Source: Annulohypoxylon bovei var. microspora (lineage: Eukaryota > Ascomycota > Sordariomycetes > Xylariales > Hypoxylaceae). From it: a stretch of DNA of 25,557 nt. Within the stretch, counting starts at the first letter, position 1; every line of letters starts with the position of its first letter. Positions 11,901-21,530 of this stretch are shown one piece after another. Under the pieces are notes generated by a model. That model worked only from the letters and a program-made list of their open reading frames with translations. It was not told where the DNA came from and ran no database searches. Made by a program: the position numbers and the translations under genes. The stretch lies in the NCBI GenBank assembly GCA_022836615.1, contig MU405460.1, forward strand, positions 1 to 25,557. Reading direction: 5' to 3'.

Positions 11901-12560
11901 AAAAATTTTATAAATTAAAATAATATAACGTTTTAATTATAATATAAATTAAACATTATTTTAATTATAATAATAAACCAAAGTTTATTAAAAATATTTA
12001 TAAAATTTATTTTAAATTTTATAATTAAATTTTTTAATACATTTAATTTTAATTTTTTAAAATTAAAATTAAAAATATATAATATTATCGTAATAACATT
12101 AATATCGGTTAAAAAATATTACGATTAATAACATTAATTAATATTTTTTTAAATACATAATAAAATTATATTACGATTATATAAAAAATATAATATTTTT
12201 ATTATTATAATATTAAAATAAAAATTAAAATAATAATTCGTTAAACCGTTTATAATTTTCGAAAAAATAAATTAATTAATTTATAAATTCGATTTTTCAC
12301 CGCATTTTAAAATCCATAACGTAATATTAATAAACCATTTAAAACCCACTTTATTATTTAACGTATTTAATAAACTTTTATTATATTTAAATAAAATTTA
12401 TTTTAAAGTTTATAAAAAATAAATTATAAAAATAAAAAATAAATAAATCCCGAAATATTTAATGAAATATATAAAATTAAAATTAAAATATATTAAATAA
12501 ATAATAAAAAATTAAATTAAAATAAATTTTAAATTTTTAAATAATAATTTTTATATGTAA
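8912..12560 (+). mobile_element. RIP-degraded Ty3/gypsy pol relic: RT, RNase H, integrase, possible chromodomain
   Basis: Plus-strand frame 2 can be followed from about 9430 to 10980 with only TAA/TGA breaks. Pre-RT reads KCRLYNVNIRDKKFIKKTI (family: PLYxMSxxELxxLKxxI). PVFVI at about 9620 matches the RT entry. YYDDVVIV at about 9974-9997 is the RT catalytic box, with both Asp codons intact (9980-9985). The stretch 10127-10342 is open and reads TLKDLKTFINLIKYIKIYMP, the RT-RNase H connection. At 10865-10882 YKPGKL is the RNase H end, and LLRL follows where DALSRL is expected. The integrase lies in other frames: IHEYFYF (HHCC part) near 11356, then KPYKLM, stop, and IINIIFKF (expected catalytic Asp now Asn). 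Near 12450 IPKYLMKYIKL resembles a chromodomain. Shifts between frames and stops make it dead. Confidence 0.85.
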
Positions 12561-12938
12561 AAAAATTAATAAATAATAAAAACATTATTATTATTAAAAA
12601 ATTAAAATATCACATAATATACCTCATTATCCCCACATATATATCCTTAATATATATCCGATATATATTATAAAAATATAATAAACTTAAAATATACAAG
12701 CACTTATAAAACATAAAATGCGATATCATAACACCTACAAAGCTTTTGAACCGCTAGTCCCATTTTAGGCGCGTCATAGCTTACTCGCAGCTGTAATTCG
12801 ATCTTTTGGACTGATGTGCTGATGCCAGCTGCCAAGCTGCACCACGCAGAAAACCGAGGATTAAGCAACAACTCCAAAACTTTCAAGCTACGAACTAATC
12901 CACGACGCCGAGGACCAAGTTGCATCAATACCGCCACA
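12561..12938. other. Boundary between RIP-mutated DNA and gene space; upstream region of the uS14m gene
   Basis: Base composition changes over about 12600-12720 from AT-rich RIP-mutated sequence to normal genic sequence. The remaining ~220 bp up to the ribosomal protein start must hold its promoter and 5' UTR. No TATA box stands out, which is usual for a fungal housekeeping gene. Confidence 0.6.
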
Positions 12939-13402
12939 ATGTCGATGTTCCGGGCTAAGAAGCTCGACCTTGGCTGCTTCGTTAATATCAAAACCATCCG
13001 AGATCACTCCAAGAGGAAGGCTTACGCTCAATTCGAGCCTGAGAGGTGCGCAAAAGTGAAAACCCGCTCGTTTCGATTTATCGATTCTAACACTAGTCAC
13101 GCAATTGAATAGACAAGCTTTGCGATATATTATTCGAAACACCACGCTCCCCGCACGAGCTCGGGCCGAAGCTCAACTACAGCTGACGCAGATGCACTGC
13201 TACACGCGACCAACACAGATCAGAGGCCGATGTCTACTAGGTGGTAAGGGAAGAGGTATATTGCGCGACTTCAAACTCTCAAGAGTAAGGCATTCTACAT
13301 GACTCAGTGGACCTAGAGACATACTAATTATTTGCATAGTATAATTTCAGAATGCAGGCTTTGGATGGTAATATTCCGGGCGTGAGAAAGGCTAGCTGGT
13401 AA
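12939..13402 (+). CDS. MRP2: Mitochondrial small-subunit ribosomal protein uS14m (yeast Mrp2-like)
   Basis: Three exons, 12939-13045, 13113-13284 and 13340-13402, give 113 residues, close to the 115 of yeast Mrp2. The protein starts MSMFRAKKLDLGCFVN, has IRDHSKRKAYAQFEPERQAL and RYIIRNTTLPARARAEAQLQ, then YTRPTQIRGRCLLGGKGRG and DFKLSRYNFR, and ends GNIPGVRKASW. These are the conserved blocks of bacterial-type S14, which binds 16S-like rRNA in the head of the small subunit; here it would act in mitochondrial translation. Intron 1 (67 nt) is GTGCGC...ATAG with a CTAAC branch site; intron 2 (55 nt) is GTAAGG...CATAG with TACTAAT. Joining them restores Arg in FEPER and Arg-Tyr in SRYNF. ATG context is CCACAATG. 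All frames join without stops. The gene starts about 250 bp from a RIP-mutated transposon block yet looks intact. Confidence 0.93.
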
Positions 13403-14206
13403 GGTCGGACTAGCAAATGGCAGTTGTAGGATATATGGCTACACGGACTCGCGATCGATATTCACGGCGTATCAGGTGTATGTTATACTATTACGACGAC
13501 GCAGACGGATGAACCTCCTACATTAGCAACCTTGGTCATAACCATGTCTATACGAAATAAAGGCATGGCAAAATAATTCTGGTGTACCATTTCTAAGATG
13601 TAATGTCTCATGCTGTTGGTTGTCGTAAGAGATACTGCTATCTCTGATAATGTGAAAAGGAGACTTGGGCTGTGCATATATGTACCTACCTACCTATTAT
13701 GAAATCTTCTGGGATACGGAGTGACTAACATCTACCAGAAGGTGGTTATGACCCAGTGCACAGTGCAGCGCGGAAATCATCAGGTCTGCAGCTTCCCTCA
13801 CTCCTTCACCCACCCCCATAAGTGCAAACGAGTACTTTAAGCTCTGTTTGTTGCTTTGATTCTTTCTAAGGTTTTCAACTTGGAAATATTATTTTCACAA
13901 TTACATCTTTGCCTTATTCTTTCAAGGAGAGAAGGAAAAATAACCGACTCAAGTATCTACCTAGGTACTTACACAGGTAACAAATAAGCCCGAGAAACAA
14001 AATAAGGTGTGTTGACAGCGGCAACATAGCTTGGCCCTTCATTTACATGTCTACATGGAAATCTCGAGTCTGACATACTAAATCTTGTACATAGAGGTCC
14101 TCCTTCTTGCCTTTTTTTTTTTTCTTTTCTCTTCTTTTGAAGCGAGAAAGAAAATCTACAACAACATAGATTTTCACATTCTTTCATCACCAACCAGCAC
14201 TCCAAG
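13403..14206. promoter_or_regulatory. Intergenic region with promoter/5' UTR of the Arb2-domain gene
   Basis: About 800 bp with no gene I can support. A strong pyrimidine tract (mostly T and C) at about 14099-14139 lies 70-110 bp upstream of the Arb2-gene ATG; such CT-rich tracts commonly precede transcription start sites in filamentous ascomycetes. CTAC/CCTA short repeats occur at about 13682-13695. The 3' UTR of the uS14m gene must lie in the first part. Confidence 0.45.
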
Positions 14207-15832
14207 ATGTTTAGACGTAAGTGGTCAGGTCTGCCAACAGACCCTGATTTTCCTTCTGATCTGAAGCAGCTTGGGTAAGTAGTACTCTAAAGATTCTCAT
14301 TCTCATTCTCATTCTTATTCTCACTACCCACTCAACGTCAAATATGTTTCACTAATAATATATGTCTTGTAGTTACTTCATCAACGAAGTTGATGAAGTC
14401 CGAGCCATCGACAAACCGGAGAACTATTTCAAGTTCTTCCTGAACCGCAACCCGCGATGGAATGAGCGCCAGCGCTTCGCTATGAACCGTACGCAGACTT
14501 CCATCTTCCCTAGTGGATATAGCTAGTAATCTATTGGCTGACGTAAATGATATCTAGTGGCCGTCCAGGGTGTAATCTGGGAGCGCCTCGAGAATCTTGG
14601 TCTGAAGAAGGAACTACTCCCCTTGGGAACCCAGGACCCTTCTGATCCACACGTCCCTATTTTCGTCAGCAAGGATATCGCCTCCAAGTCGCGCGTCGTT
14701 ATCATCTTCGGGGAAACATCCCAAGACCTTGGCGTTCTCGCGCACCGCGTCATCGGCGGCGTGGGTGGTGTGAGCAAAGGATCCATGGTGTCTATCGTAT
14801 CCTCGCTCCTAAAACAGAGCTCCTCATCCACAGATCTACGCCCACCCGGAATCATCCTTGCCAACACAGGTGAACTACTATGGTGGCCCGAGGGTGGCCG
14901 CACGCTGGGTCGTGTCGCCTTCGATGCGGTGCGCATGCAAAGCGCCGTGCAAAGCGGCAACATGATTACCGGAGAGAACATGGTCCCTGGAAACGGGACC
15001 ATGATGCGCCACATCTCATACATGTTCAGCGAAGTCATCCCGCACTTTGTCAACGACGCCGCGGGAATTGATGTCATCGGTGTGGGCGACGGTGCCGATC
15101 TAGTCGAAGTGTGCTTGGACTACCTGATTATGGAGGATAACTGGAAGAACCGTATTAACTGCCTTGCGCTTGTCGGAGGCTTGTACCCTGTGTGGGAGCT
15201 GAAGAATAAGGAGTTTGCGAAGGAGTTCTTGAGAAACGTAAGTTTTATTTCAAACTCCTTTACCCATATTTTCCTTCCTTCCATATTCTCTCACTCCTTC
15301 GATCTCTCATCCACCAAGAAACTAATGCAAAATTTGCCCTATATAGAAAGCTCGCGCTTACGCGACTTCTTTGGAACCCGCAGGCATGGTCCTCTCGGGT
15401 CCTGACGGCAATCCTAAGACTACGACCTTTACGAACCAAGGCTGTCCCGTCTACAGCAGCGGCGAGCCGCACTACATTGAGATGACCTTGATCACGGCCC
15501 ACGACCTCGTTCTCGACTGGCTGCAGGAGGTAGCCATGACGTCCAATAACGAGGAGTACTTGAACCCCGAGTATCACGTCGTCTTCCGCGATCCCGCAGT
15601 TGAGGATGACCCTGACTGGAGCCAGTGGCAGAACAAAGAGTCGACTGGTGACGGTGAGAACGGGGAGAGCGAAGAGGTTAAGGCCGAGGGTGACCCTGAG
15701 GAGCTCGCTAAGGATGAGGGCAAGGGAAAAGCGGTAGCAGAGGCGCCACGCCTGGTTCTCGTGGAGCGACCTAAAGCCGAGCAAGCTAAGAAAGGCGATG
15801 CGGAGAACGGGGAAAGTGAGGATGAGAACTAA
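14207..15832 (+). CDS. Arb2 domain-containing protein
   Basis: Four exons, 14207-14274, 14373-14488, 14558-15237 and 15347-15832, give 449 residues in one frame. The N-terminus MFRRKWSGLPTDPDFP, the block NPRWNERQRFAMN and the core (GVIWERLENLGLKKELLPLG; HRVIGGVGGVSKGSMVS; ANTGELLWWPEGGRTLG; GVGDGADLVEVCLDYL at residues 236-243 onward) match fungal Arb2-domain proteins, an alpha/beta-hydrolase-like fold also found at the C-terminus of Hda1/Clr3 deacetylases. In S. pombe Arb2 belongs to an Argonaute chaperone complex in heterochromatin silencing; whether this protein does that is not known. The last ~110 residues are Glu/Lys/Asp-rich and look disordered. Introns are 98, 69 and 109 nt, GT-AG, with CTAAT or CTGAC branch points; intron 1 holds an ATTCTC tandem repeat at about 14292-14322. 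The start fits the conserved N-terminus. Confidence 0.88.
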
Positions 15833-16393
15833 CCGAACTATTTTGATCCTTTGCTTTTGAGTAGCCCAAGGCGATCTCAACGGTGGACATTAGCTCCCGG
15901 AATCCGTAACATAGAACACAGTCCAACTACGAATAGGTAGCAACTAAACGAAGAAAATCATAAAAAGAAGATGCTCTGAATCTTATTCATATTTTCCAGC
16001 ATAACCGTGTGAACAGATTTGCGAGATACAGTATCCTAACAGTTTACATACATCTCATCAGCGAGAGTACTCAGCCCCATGCACCACGAGCATTATAGAT
16101 AGCATCGGCCTTGTGAACTTCTTAGTTTTGTTGCCTGCATCACCAACAACCACTTCTTTCTTTCTTTGGCATAAATTTCATCGTCCAAGTAGATCCAAGG
16201 GACAGTGCCGCAACGCCGGGGTCATAAAATCATGGGTCCTACCTCGAACCCCCACCCTATGCCTGGAAGTTAGCTCGCCCGCCATAGTGAAGTATGGTAG
16301 CAGGTCGAAAACGCGGGGCGCATTTTCGCCTGCCTAGGTAAGCCTCCATGACAATCCCTTTCCTCAACCCCTCCTGACTTCTTTTTTTTTACA
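15833..16393. other. Intergenic region between convergent genes
   Basis: About 560 bp holding the 3' ends of the Arb2-domain gene (plus) and the TPR-type membrane-protein gene (minus). No gene or repeat is supported. An open frame at 16113-16337 lacks any recognisable protein pattern and is probably chance. Confidence 0.6.
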
Positions 16394-18118
16394 TCACGCA
16401 GAGAACATGGACAAAAACCCAGGCCTCGGTGCCTCCACATCCTCCAGCACCTCCATGGCGCGCCTCGTCCGATCCCTCACCACATCCTCCTCGGCCGCCC
16501 ACCGGCCGCGGATCACGTGCTCGACGGATCCCTCGCCCCACAGGCCCGCCAGCCAGCCGCCGCCGCCGGCCTTGGCCGGCTCCTGGGCCTCCCTGTCGCG
16601 CTCCTCGCGCGCGAGCGCGGCGACCATCGTCCGCCAGTTGTCGAGGCCGCTGCCCAGGCACTCCTTGCACGTCTTCTTAGCGTCGGCCCTGGTCTCCTCG
16701 GCGACGTCCTCGCCGCCGCCGCTGAGCCGATGCAGCTGCTCCTCGGCGAGGTCGATGGCCTCGCGCGTCCACGCGAGCCCGTCCTCGCGGCCGCCGGCCT
16801 TGGAGGCGGCGGCGGAGGCGTAGATGATCTCCCCGATGTACAGGTTCAGGCCGGCCTCCTCGCACAGCTCCTTCGCGTCCCGGGCCGGCGGCGAGGAGCC
16901 GTCGGGCGGAGGCGCCGGGTACACGGGCGTGTAGATGAAGCGGCGGACTAGGCCCATCACGTTTCTGATGGCCCAGGGGGAGGTGTGGGTTTGTGCGGTG
17001 TGTGGCTTCTTAGCGGGTTGCGGGAGGGGTAGAGATCGCCGCGCTCGGAGGATGGAGATTAGGATGGGTAGGGCGGTGGCGATGTCGCCGTTGCGAGCTT
17101 TGTGCGTGGCTAGGGCGGTAAGTGCGTTGAGGAGGTTCGCGGAGGGGTGGTGTATGTCGTCTTGAAGTACGTATGATTTCATATCATACGGCCGTGGTGA
17201 GTTTTCTATCGCTAATGCTAATGCCCTGTCGTATATGAGAGAGGCAGTTTCGGACGAGCCCCTGAAGTCTAGATATGAGGCATACTCTAACGCGGCGTCC
17301 ATCTTCTGTTTGGATGTGAAGCCTTCTGTGGCTAAGATCTTCTGGTATAAAACCTCTGGCTTCTCGAATGCGGATTCGCAATCCTCCTCGTGGGGAGCGC
17401 TCGGCGAGCCATAGCGAATGGGTTGTGGGTCGGGGTTCGACGGTCCTATAATCTGGTTGGCCGGGAATACGATGTGTCGCTTTCTATCTACGACCTGGTC
17501 ATCGAGATTCTCTGCCGCCTTGGCACATAGCATTAGAACCTCATAGTAGCCCCTCCTCCATGGTTCACTCTTTGCTTTTATGTCGTATGCGACTGTCCTC
17601 CCTGATTCGGCATCGGTCTTATCCACCACAGCCTTCAACCCATTACCATCCACTGTCTCATCCTCTAACCTCTCGAGAACGGCCTTGGTATAATTTCCAG
17701 TCAGGACCCAGTCAGTCTCTGAGGAATCCGACTGTTCGGGAGCCCATTTCGCAAGTCTGCATCGCAGACGGGTTACGAATGTCCACTCGTCCGGCGTTGG
17801 GTATTTTGTTTCTAGCCAGTCCTGCTGTACGGTCCAATAGATTCCAATGAACGAGCCACCAATGGCCCAGAGAATTATGGTATACTGTAGTCCACGATAG
17901 ACCTCACCGACTAACCATCGCTTCCTCTCGGTGGTCAGGTATCGGAATTGATGATTCCTGGTTAGCGGGACGGATAGGAATGGAAGCTGGGGTCGCCCTC
18001 GGGGTGTAAGGTTGGTATTTCTTGTGAATAGGCGGGTGGCAGAACGGGAGGAGACCACTAGGGAGTTCGAGGGGCGGAGGAGGAGGAGACGTCGAAGTAA
18101 AGTGCGCGGCGGCAGCAT
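16394..18118 (-). CDS. Predicted mitochondrial inner-membrane TPR-like protein (Mgr3-type)
   Basis: A single exon of 574 residues. The N-terminal ~65 residues are rich in Arg, Leu and Ser with almost no acidic residues, as in a mitochondrial presequence. One membrane segment follows at about residues 77-97 (YTIILWAIGGSFIGIYW). The rest is soluble, with helical stretches such as MDAALEYASYLDFRGSSETA and LIYDRALALA near residues 260-300 and LALAIENSP, typical of TPR-like repeats. Fungal homologues are often labelled 'MFS maltose permease', which does not fit a one-helix protein. The layout resembles yeast Mgr3, an adaptor of the i-AAA protease, but that is inference from architecture. The chosen start is the first ATG; the frame extends 12 codons upstream only through a GTG. 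The last third (16400-16960) is far richer in GC than the first part. Confidence 0.72.
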   Translation of the reverse strand: MLPPRTLLRRLLLLRPSNSLVVSSRSATRLFTRNTNLTPRGRPQLPFLSVPLTRNHQFRYLTTERKRWLVGEVYRGLQYTIILWAIGGSFIGIYWTVQQDWLETKYPTPDEWTFVTRLRCRLAKWAPEQSDSSETDWVLTGNYTKAVLERLEDETVDGNGLKAVVDKTDAESGRTVAYDIKAKSEPWRRGYYEVLMLCAKAAENLDDQVVDRKRHIVFPANQIIGPSNPDPQPIRYGSPSAPHEEDCESAFEKPEVLYQKILATEGFTSKQKMDAALEYASYLDFRGSSETASLIYDRALALAIENSPRPYDMKSYVLQDDIHHPSANLLNALTALATHKARNGDIATALPILISILRARRSLPLPQPAKKPHTAQTHTSPWAIRNVMGLVRRFIYTPVYPAPPPDGSSPPARDAKELCEEAGLNLYIGEIIYASAAASKAGGREDGLAWTREAIDLAEEQLHRLSGGGEDVAEETRADAKKTCKECLGSGLDNWRTMVAALAREERDREAQEPAKAGGGGWLAGLWGEGSVEHVIRGRWAAEEDVVRDRTRRAMEVLEDVEAPRPGFLSMFSA

Positions 18119-18779
18119 TTCGATAACAGCTGAGGTTAATTGCTTCGGACACACGATGTTGGCCTAATGTATCAGCAGAGACATGTGCGTTTTACCGTCG
18201 AGGCGCACGACGACTGGTACACATCATGTAACAATGGTCTCTTTGTACGTATTATGTAGAACAACTTAAACCAACAAGAGAAGCTTTTGCTTAGCAGCTG
18301 TACGCAGAGTGACGTAGAATGATGAAGTCCTTGTTGAGTTCAAAAACTGCACCTAGCCATTATCGAAAAAAGTCCGTGCTTTGGGTCAAATATGTGTAAA
18401 TTGAGATATATTCGCACCGTGTAGGTTCTTTTTAGTGATTGAGCTGCCTAATATAGCGGTTATTCACTAGAGTATAGTGGATAGGTCACTATTAGGTCTT
18501 ACCTAGTCTTGGCCTAATGCTAATACAGTATTTTACTCATTGTTTATCTAATCACGCACTGGGCAGGGAACGTGGTTTTGACCCCCGCCTTTTAGAACTT
18601 TCTTCTACTGTGTATTGTACAATACAACTCCACAAGTTCTAACGTGTTAGCGCTATAAAATTAAACGCGAAATAGGGCTCAGGTATGGATATAATTCTTA
18701 TCTTTCATACCTACCTACTTCAACAATCTTCCTAAACTCGACTCTAATGAAGGAAACATTATGATATCCATTGAAGATA
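18119..18779. other. Upstream region of the membrane-protein gene; no gene seen
   Basis: About 660 bp without a supported gene. It should hold the promoter of the minus-strand gene ending at 18118 and includes a hairpin-forming sequence at 18447-18496. Confidence 0.5.
18447..18496. repeat. Imperfect 50-bp inverted repeat (hairpin or tiny MITE-like remnant)
   Basis: The ends are exact inverted copies, CCTAATA at 18447-18453 and TATTAGG at 18490-18496. Arms of about 22 bp pair imperfectly towards a central TTCACTA/TAGTGGA match around GAGTA. A further CCTAATG follows about 16 bp downstream. It could be a small MITE remnant or an RNA/DNA hairpin; no flanking duplication was established. Confidence 0.5.
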
Positions 18780-19082
18780 ATGGCTTTGGATTTGGAAGAA
18801 GACGTCAAGTGCCTCAAGAGGAAGCGCCTGGAATTCAACACGTCAGAGCCAGTAGGTGCTGAAGAAAATGGTTCAGCACTAACAGAACCCGCAGCCTCAA
18901 GAACTCCTGAGGGCCTTACGGCAAAACCACCTACTCACTGATTCCGAGACGCGCTACACAACCCTCTTATTCCAAAGAAGGAGAGTTGCTTCGGAGAAGC
19001 CAGATGCCTGATGCTCGATATACTTAATTCGATGAGAATAGACTTCCCCATGCGATCGACATGCTATAGTTATCAAGTGTAA
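18780..19082 (+). pseudogene. Possible relic gene: 100-codon frame broken by one TGA
   Basis: From ATG at 18780 the frame reads MALDLEEDVKCLKRKRLEF and continues to a TGA at 18939-18941 (53 codons). The same frame then stays open through FRDALHNPLIPKKESCFGEA and LMLDILNSMRIDFPM to TAA at 19080-19082. The mixed polar composition looks protein-like on both sides of the TGA. I do not recognise a family. It may be a truncated or decayed gene with one nonsense change, a short gene with an unseen intron, or chance. Confidence 0.25.
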
Positions 19083-19635
19083 AGTGTCTAACTATCTATT
19101 TTCGGAATGAAAAGCTTCAGGCAGACATTATCGGAACGCCTATTGGTTGGCATCTGAAGCCTATCCCTTGTAAGCTAGGTACCTATTCTGACTTTCTTTT
19201 TCTTCCCTTGGCAAGTAATGTCATATCACGGAGTAACCAAATGAGAGCGGATGATTTGCCAACTCTTCATTATTAAGGTCGGGGGCGAAATCCGCTCTTT
19301 CAATTAGCGAAAATACATACTTCTAACACTGGCTTTAGTCGCACCGATAATGCTGGCGTCGTGGTTGACTTTGGACAGCTATGCTCATTTTCCATGGATA
19401 AGGGGAATGGGGGAAGCTGTCAGCAATTGGAGTGTACCTAGATAGGTGAGCAATCGGGATCGCCGTCTCGGAAATTTCGTAATAGGTCTCCGTAGGGTTG
19501 AAGTAGTCAGCAGGCTTCCAACCGCTATCACGTTACCGCTTAGCCTTCTCTTCTCTTCATATAATAGCAATCGATGTCATAACTCTTCTATACTTCAGCT
19601 TTTATTTTCTCATCTTCGTCTAAACCGGCGAAAAA
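19083..19635. promoter_or_regulatory. Upstream region of the NmrA-like gene
   Basis: About 550 bp ending at the NmrA-like start, presumed promoter and 5' UTR. CT-rich stretches (CTTCTCTTCTCTTCAT, about 19545-19560; TTCTCATCTTCGTCTAAACC, about 19606-19625) precede the ATG. No other gene is supported. Confidence 0.4.
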
Positions 19636-20535
19636 ATGTCACCAATGAAAATCTTCGTCACGACCGCTACCGGGTTTCAAGGCGGGGGTGTCGTGAGACA
19701 ATGCCTTCGTAACGGACATATCGTCTACGCCCTCGTCCGAAATCCTTCTTCACAGGCTGCCAAATCATTGTCAGATCTGGGCGCAAAGCTTGTCGAGGGA
19801 TCCTTAGAAGACGTAGAGTCTCTAACTAAAGGAATGCAAAACACGGATGCCGTGTTCCTTAATCTTCCTGGCAGTGGGCCTGATGGGATGCCGCCCAATG
19901 TCGAGTACACAAGGAACGTCATCAAAGCCGCCCAAACGGCTTCGGTGCCGTGGATTTTCTGCTCCACAGTCATAAATACCGGCCAGCACGAATCGATTCC
20001 CGGATGGGGTCCGGACCACCTTATGTACAAGTACTGGATCGTCAAAGATGCGATCGAGAATCTCGTGCGGGGTTCCGGCCTTCAACGCTGGACTATCATA
20101 AGGCCGGCCGTATTCATGCAAAATCTCAAACCACCGTCTAGTCAATACTGTTTTCCGGGATTCGACGAGCGAAAGGTTCTGAGGACAACTTACAACCCCG
20201 AAGCGAAAATAGGCTGGATTGATGCCTCGGACGTCGGAAAAGTGGTCGCGAAGGCCCTGTCAGACCCGGAAAGGTATTCAGGCAAGGAGATTGATCTCGC
20301 GGCTGAGGCGTTGACAATTGGAGAGTTGGCTGAAGAAATTGGAAAGGGTATCGGAAAACCGGTCACTCTCGAGCCGTACACGGAGGATGAACTTTCAAGC
20401 ATGGGACCCAACATTCAGGTTACGGCTCAGAGATGGGCAAGCGACGTGTCCACAGGCCGTTCTGCCGAGAAAGCTGCTGTTGAGTTTGGGTTGACTCCAG
20501 TGAGGGAATTTTTTGCTCGAAATGGTGGGATTTGA
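19636..20535 (+). CDS. NmrA-like family NAD(P)-binding protein
   Basis: Single exon, 299 residues, the usual size for NmrA-like/atypical SDR proteins. The Rossmann fold begins KIFVTTATGFQGGGVVRQCL, with the G-x-x-G-x-x-V dinucleotide loop near residues 12-20, then VYALVRNPSS (Arg after beta-2 suggests NADP preference, by family knowledge). GAKLVEGSLEDVESL and NTDAVFLNLPG mark beta-3 and beta-4. A YWIVK (YxxxK, Tyr133 and Lys137) sequence is present, followed by WTIIRPAVFMQNL. GWIDASDVGKVVAKAL and YSGKEIDLAAEALTIGELA match the C-terminal NmrA/YbjT region. Members act as redox sensors that bind a regulator, or as oxidoreductases on quinone- or isoflavone-like substrates; the sequence does not tell which. 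The ATG at 19636 follows GCGAAAAA; a second ATG is three codons on. No biosynthetic cluster is nearby. Confidence 0.9.
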   Translation: MSPMKIFVTTATGFQGGGVVRQCLRNGHIVYALVRNPSSQAAKSLSDLGAKLVEGSLEDVESLTKGMQNTDAVFLNLPGSGPDGMPPNVEYTRNVIKAAQTASVPWIFCSTVINTGQHESIPGWGPDHLMYKYWIVKDAIENLVRGSGLQRWTIIRPAVFMQNLKPPSSQYCFPGFDERKVLRTTYNPEAKIGWIDASDVGKVVAKALSDPERYSGKEIDLAAEALTIGELAEEIGKGIGKPVTLEPYTEDELSSMGPNIQVTAQRWASDVSTGRSAEKAAVEFGLTPVREFFARNGGI

Positions 20536-21396
20536 AAGGACCTAGGCTTAGCTAGGGCATATTTTCTTGAGGCTATCGCAGCAATTTCTCGTACCTCAGC
20601 AACGAATTTGCATGAATGTCTCGGAAGAATAAGTTATGTCCAACCTCTAAGATTATAGGAATTTCGGAACTACCCTACTCTACGTACCTGCTGGTCTAGG
20701 CAGCCTACATGCATGATCGTATGAGATAACACCGCATGTGTTCCAGTGTGACAATGAAGACCCTTGTTTAGCTGTAGCATAGGAGGAAAGGAAGTGTATA
20801 GGAACCTTCCAGAAGCTTGCTCGTTCGAATATTCAGTAGGGAATATTCACGCATGACCTCTGACTAGGTATCACTAGTGAGTCATTACCATCTCTATCTC
20901 TTACGAAGACTCTGTAGGCAGTTCTCAGGTATGTTTGCCCATAGGCAAGTACTACTCCAAAATAATGTAGACCTATCCGCAGCGGGTTATCTTCGAGGCT
21001 GAATATTTGTCTGCCAGGCCATCAAAGCAAAGCGCATTCATAGCAGCTGCGCCACTGTTCTGGACTCTCACGATGTCTTGGCAAAGTACCATACCGTAGC
21101 ATTGATCGTACGGACGTTAGCTAGGCTCATCCAGGCAGCCATTTCATAGTTGTTTACAGTCTTGCAGAAACCGAATCTCGCTCAGTGAGGCGGTCGCGAG
21201 CCGCGGCTAGATTCATCGTTGCGGCGTAGGCTTAAGATTTTAGAGACATTTTAAGATTACAAATCCTTCTTCGCAGAACTTTGAATTGCTTTGAGCGTAT
21301 TTCGGAGAGAAGCCTATAACACACGTACATATGGATTCCAAAGTCTGGGCTCACTGTCTCCAGGTAGGTAGGTACTTGGATAGTCAATTTACCGCT
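20536..21396. other. Intergenic region, no gene seen
   Basis: About 860 bp between the NmrA-like gene and the small secreted-protein gene. It contains duplicated GAATATTC palindromes at about 20827-20849 and GTAGGTAGGTA-type short repeats near 21363. Short open frames have no recognisable protein pattern. Confidence 0.5.
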
Positions 21397-21403
21397 TATA
21401 AAA
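21397..21403 (+). promoter_or_regulatory. TATA box (TATAAAA) of the small secreted-protein gene
   Basis: TATAAAA lies 134 bp upstream of the ATG at 21531, followed by AGGGGGC. Position and sequence fit a core promoter with a 5' UTR of roughly 100 nt. TATA promoters in fungi are often found on conditionally expressed genes, which suits a secreted effector-like product (inference). Confidence 0.5.
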
Positions 21404-21530
21404 AGGGGGCTACAATCACTTTTCCCAATAATAAATTCCATAACCCCCTTGATCCTCAGCTACCTATCTACCTAACTTTCATAATCATCAGCATCGCAGT
21501 ACAAGCTATCTACCTATATCACCCTCTAAC

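Noticed and set aside
8976..12680. Similar segments at about 8976-9030 and 12626-12680 as LTRs of the gypsy element
   Set aside because: Only about 45 bp of AT-rich similarity around CCCCACAT, and the left copy would fall inside the protease-RT region; too weak to define LTRs.
12704..13145. Minus-strand open frames of 97 and 85 codons
   Set aside because: They overlap the uS14m gene on the other strand, which has strong protein-family support and proper introns.
16407..16951. Several open frames on both strands over the GC-rich region
   Set aside because: Shadows of the minus-strand membrane-protein gene, caused by the scarcity of AT-rich stop codons in high-GC DNA.
18119..18154. Twelve-codon N-terminal extension of the membrane-protein gene
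   Set aside because: It would start at GTG; the first in-frame ATG at 18118 begins a good mitochondrial presequence.
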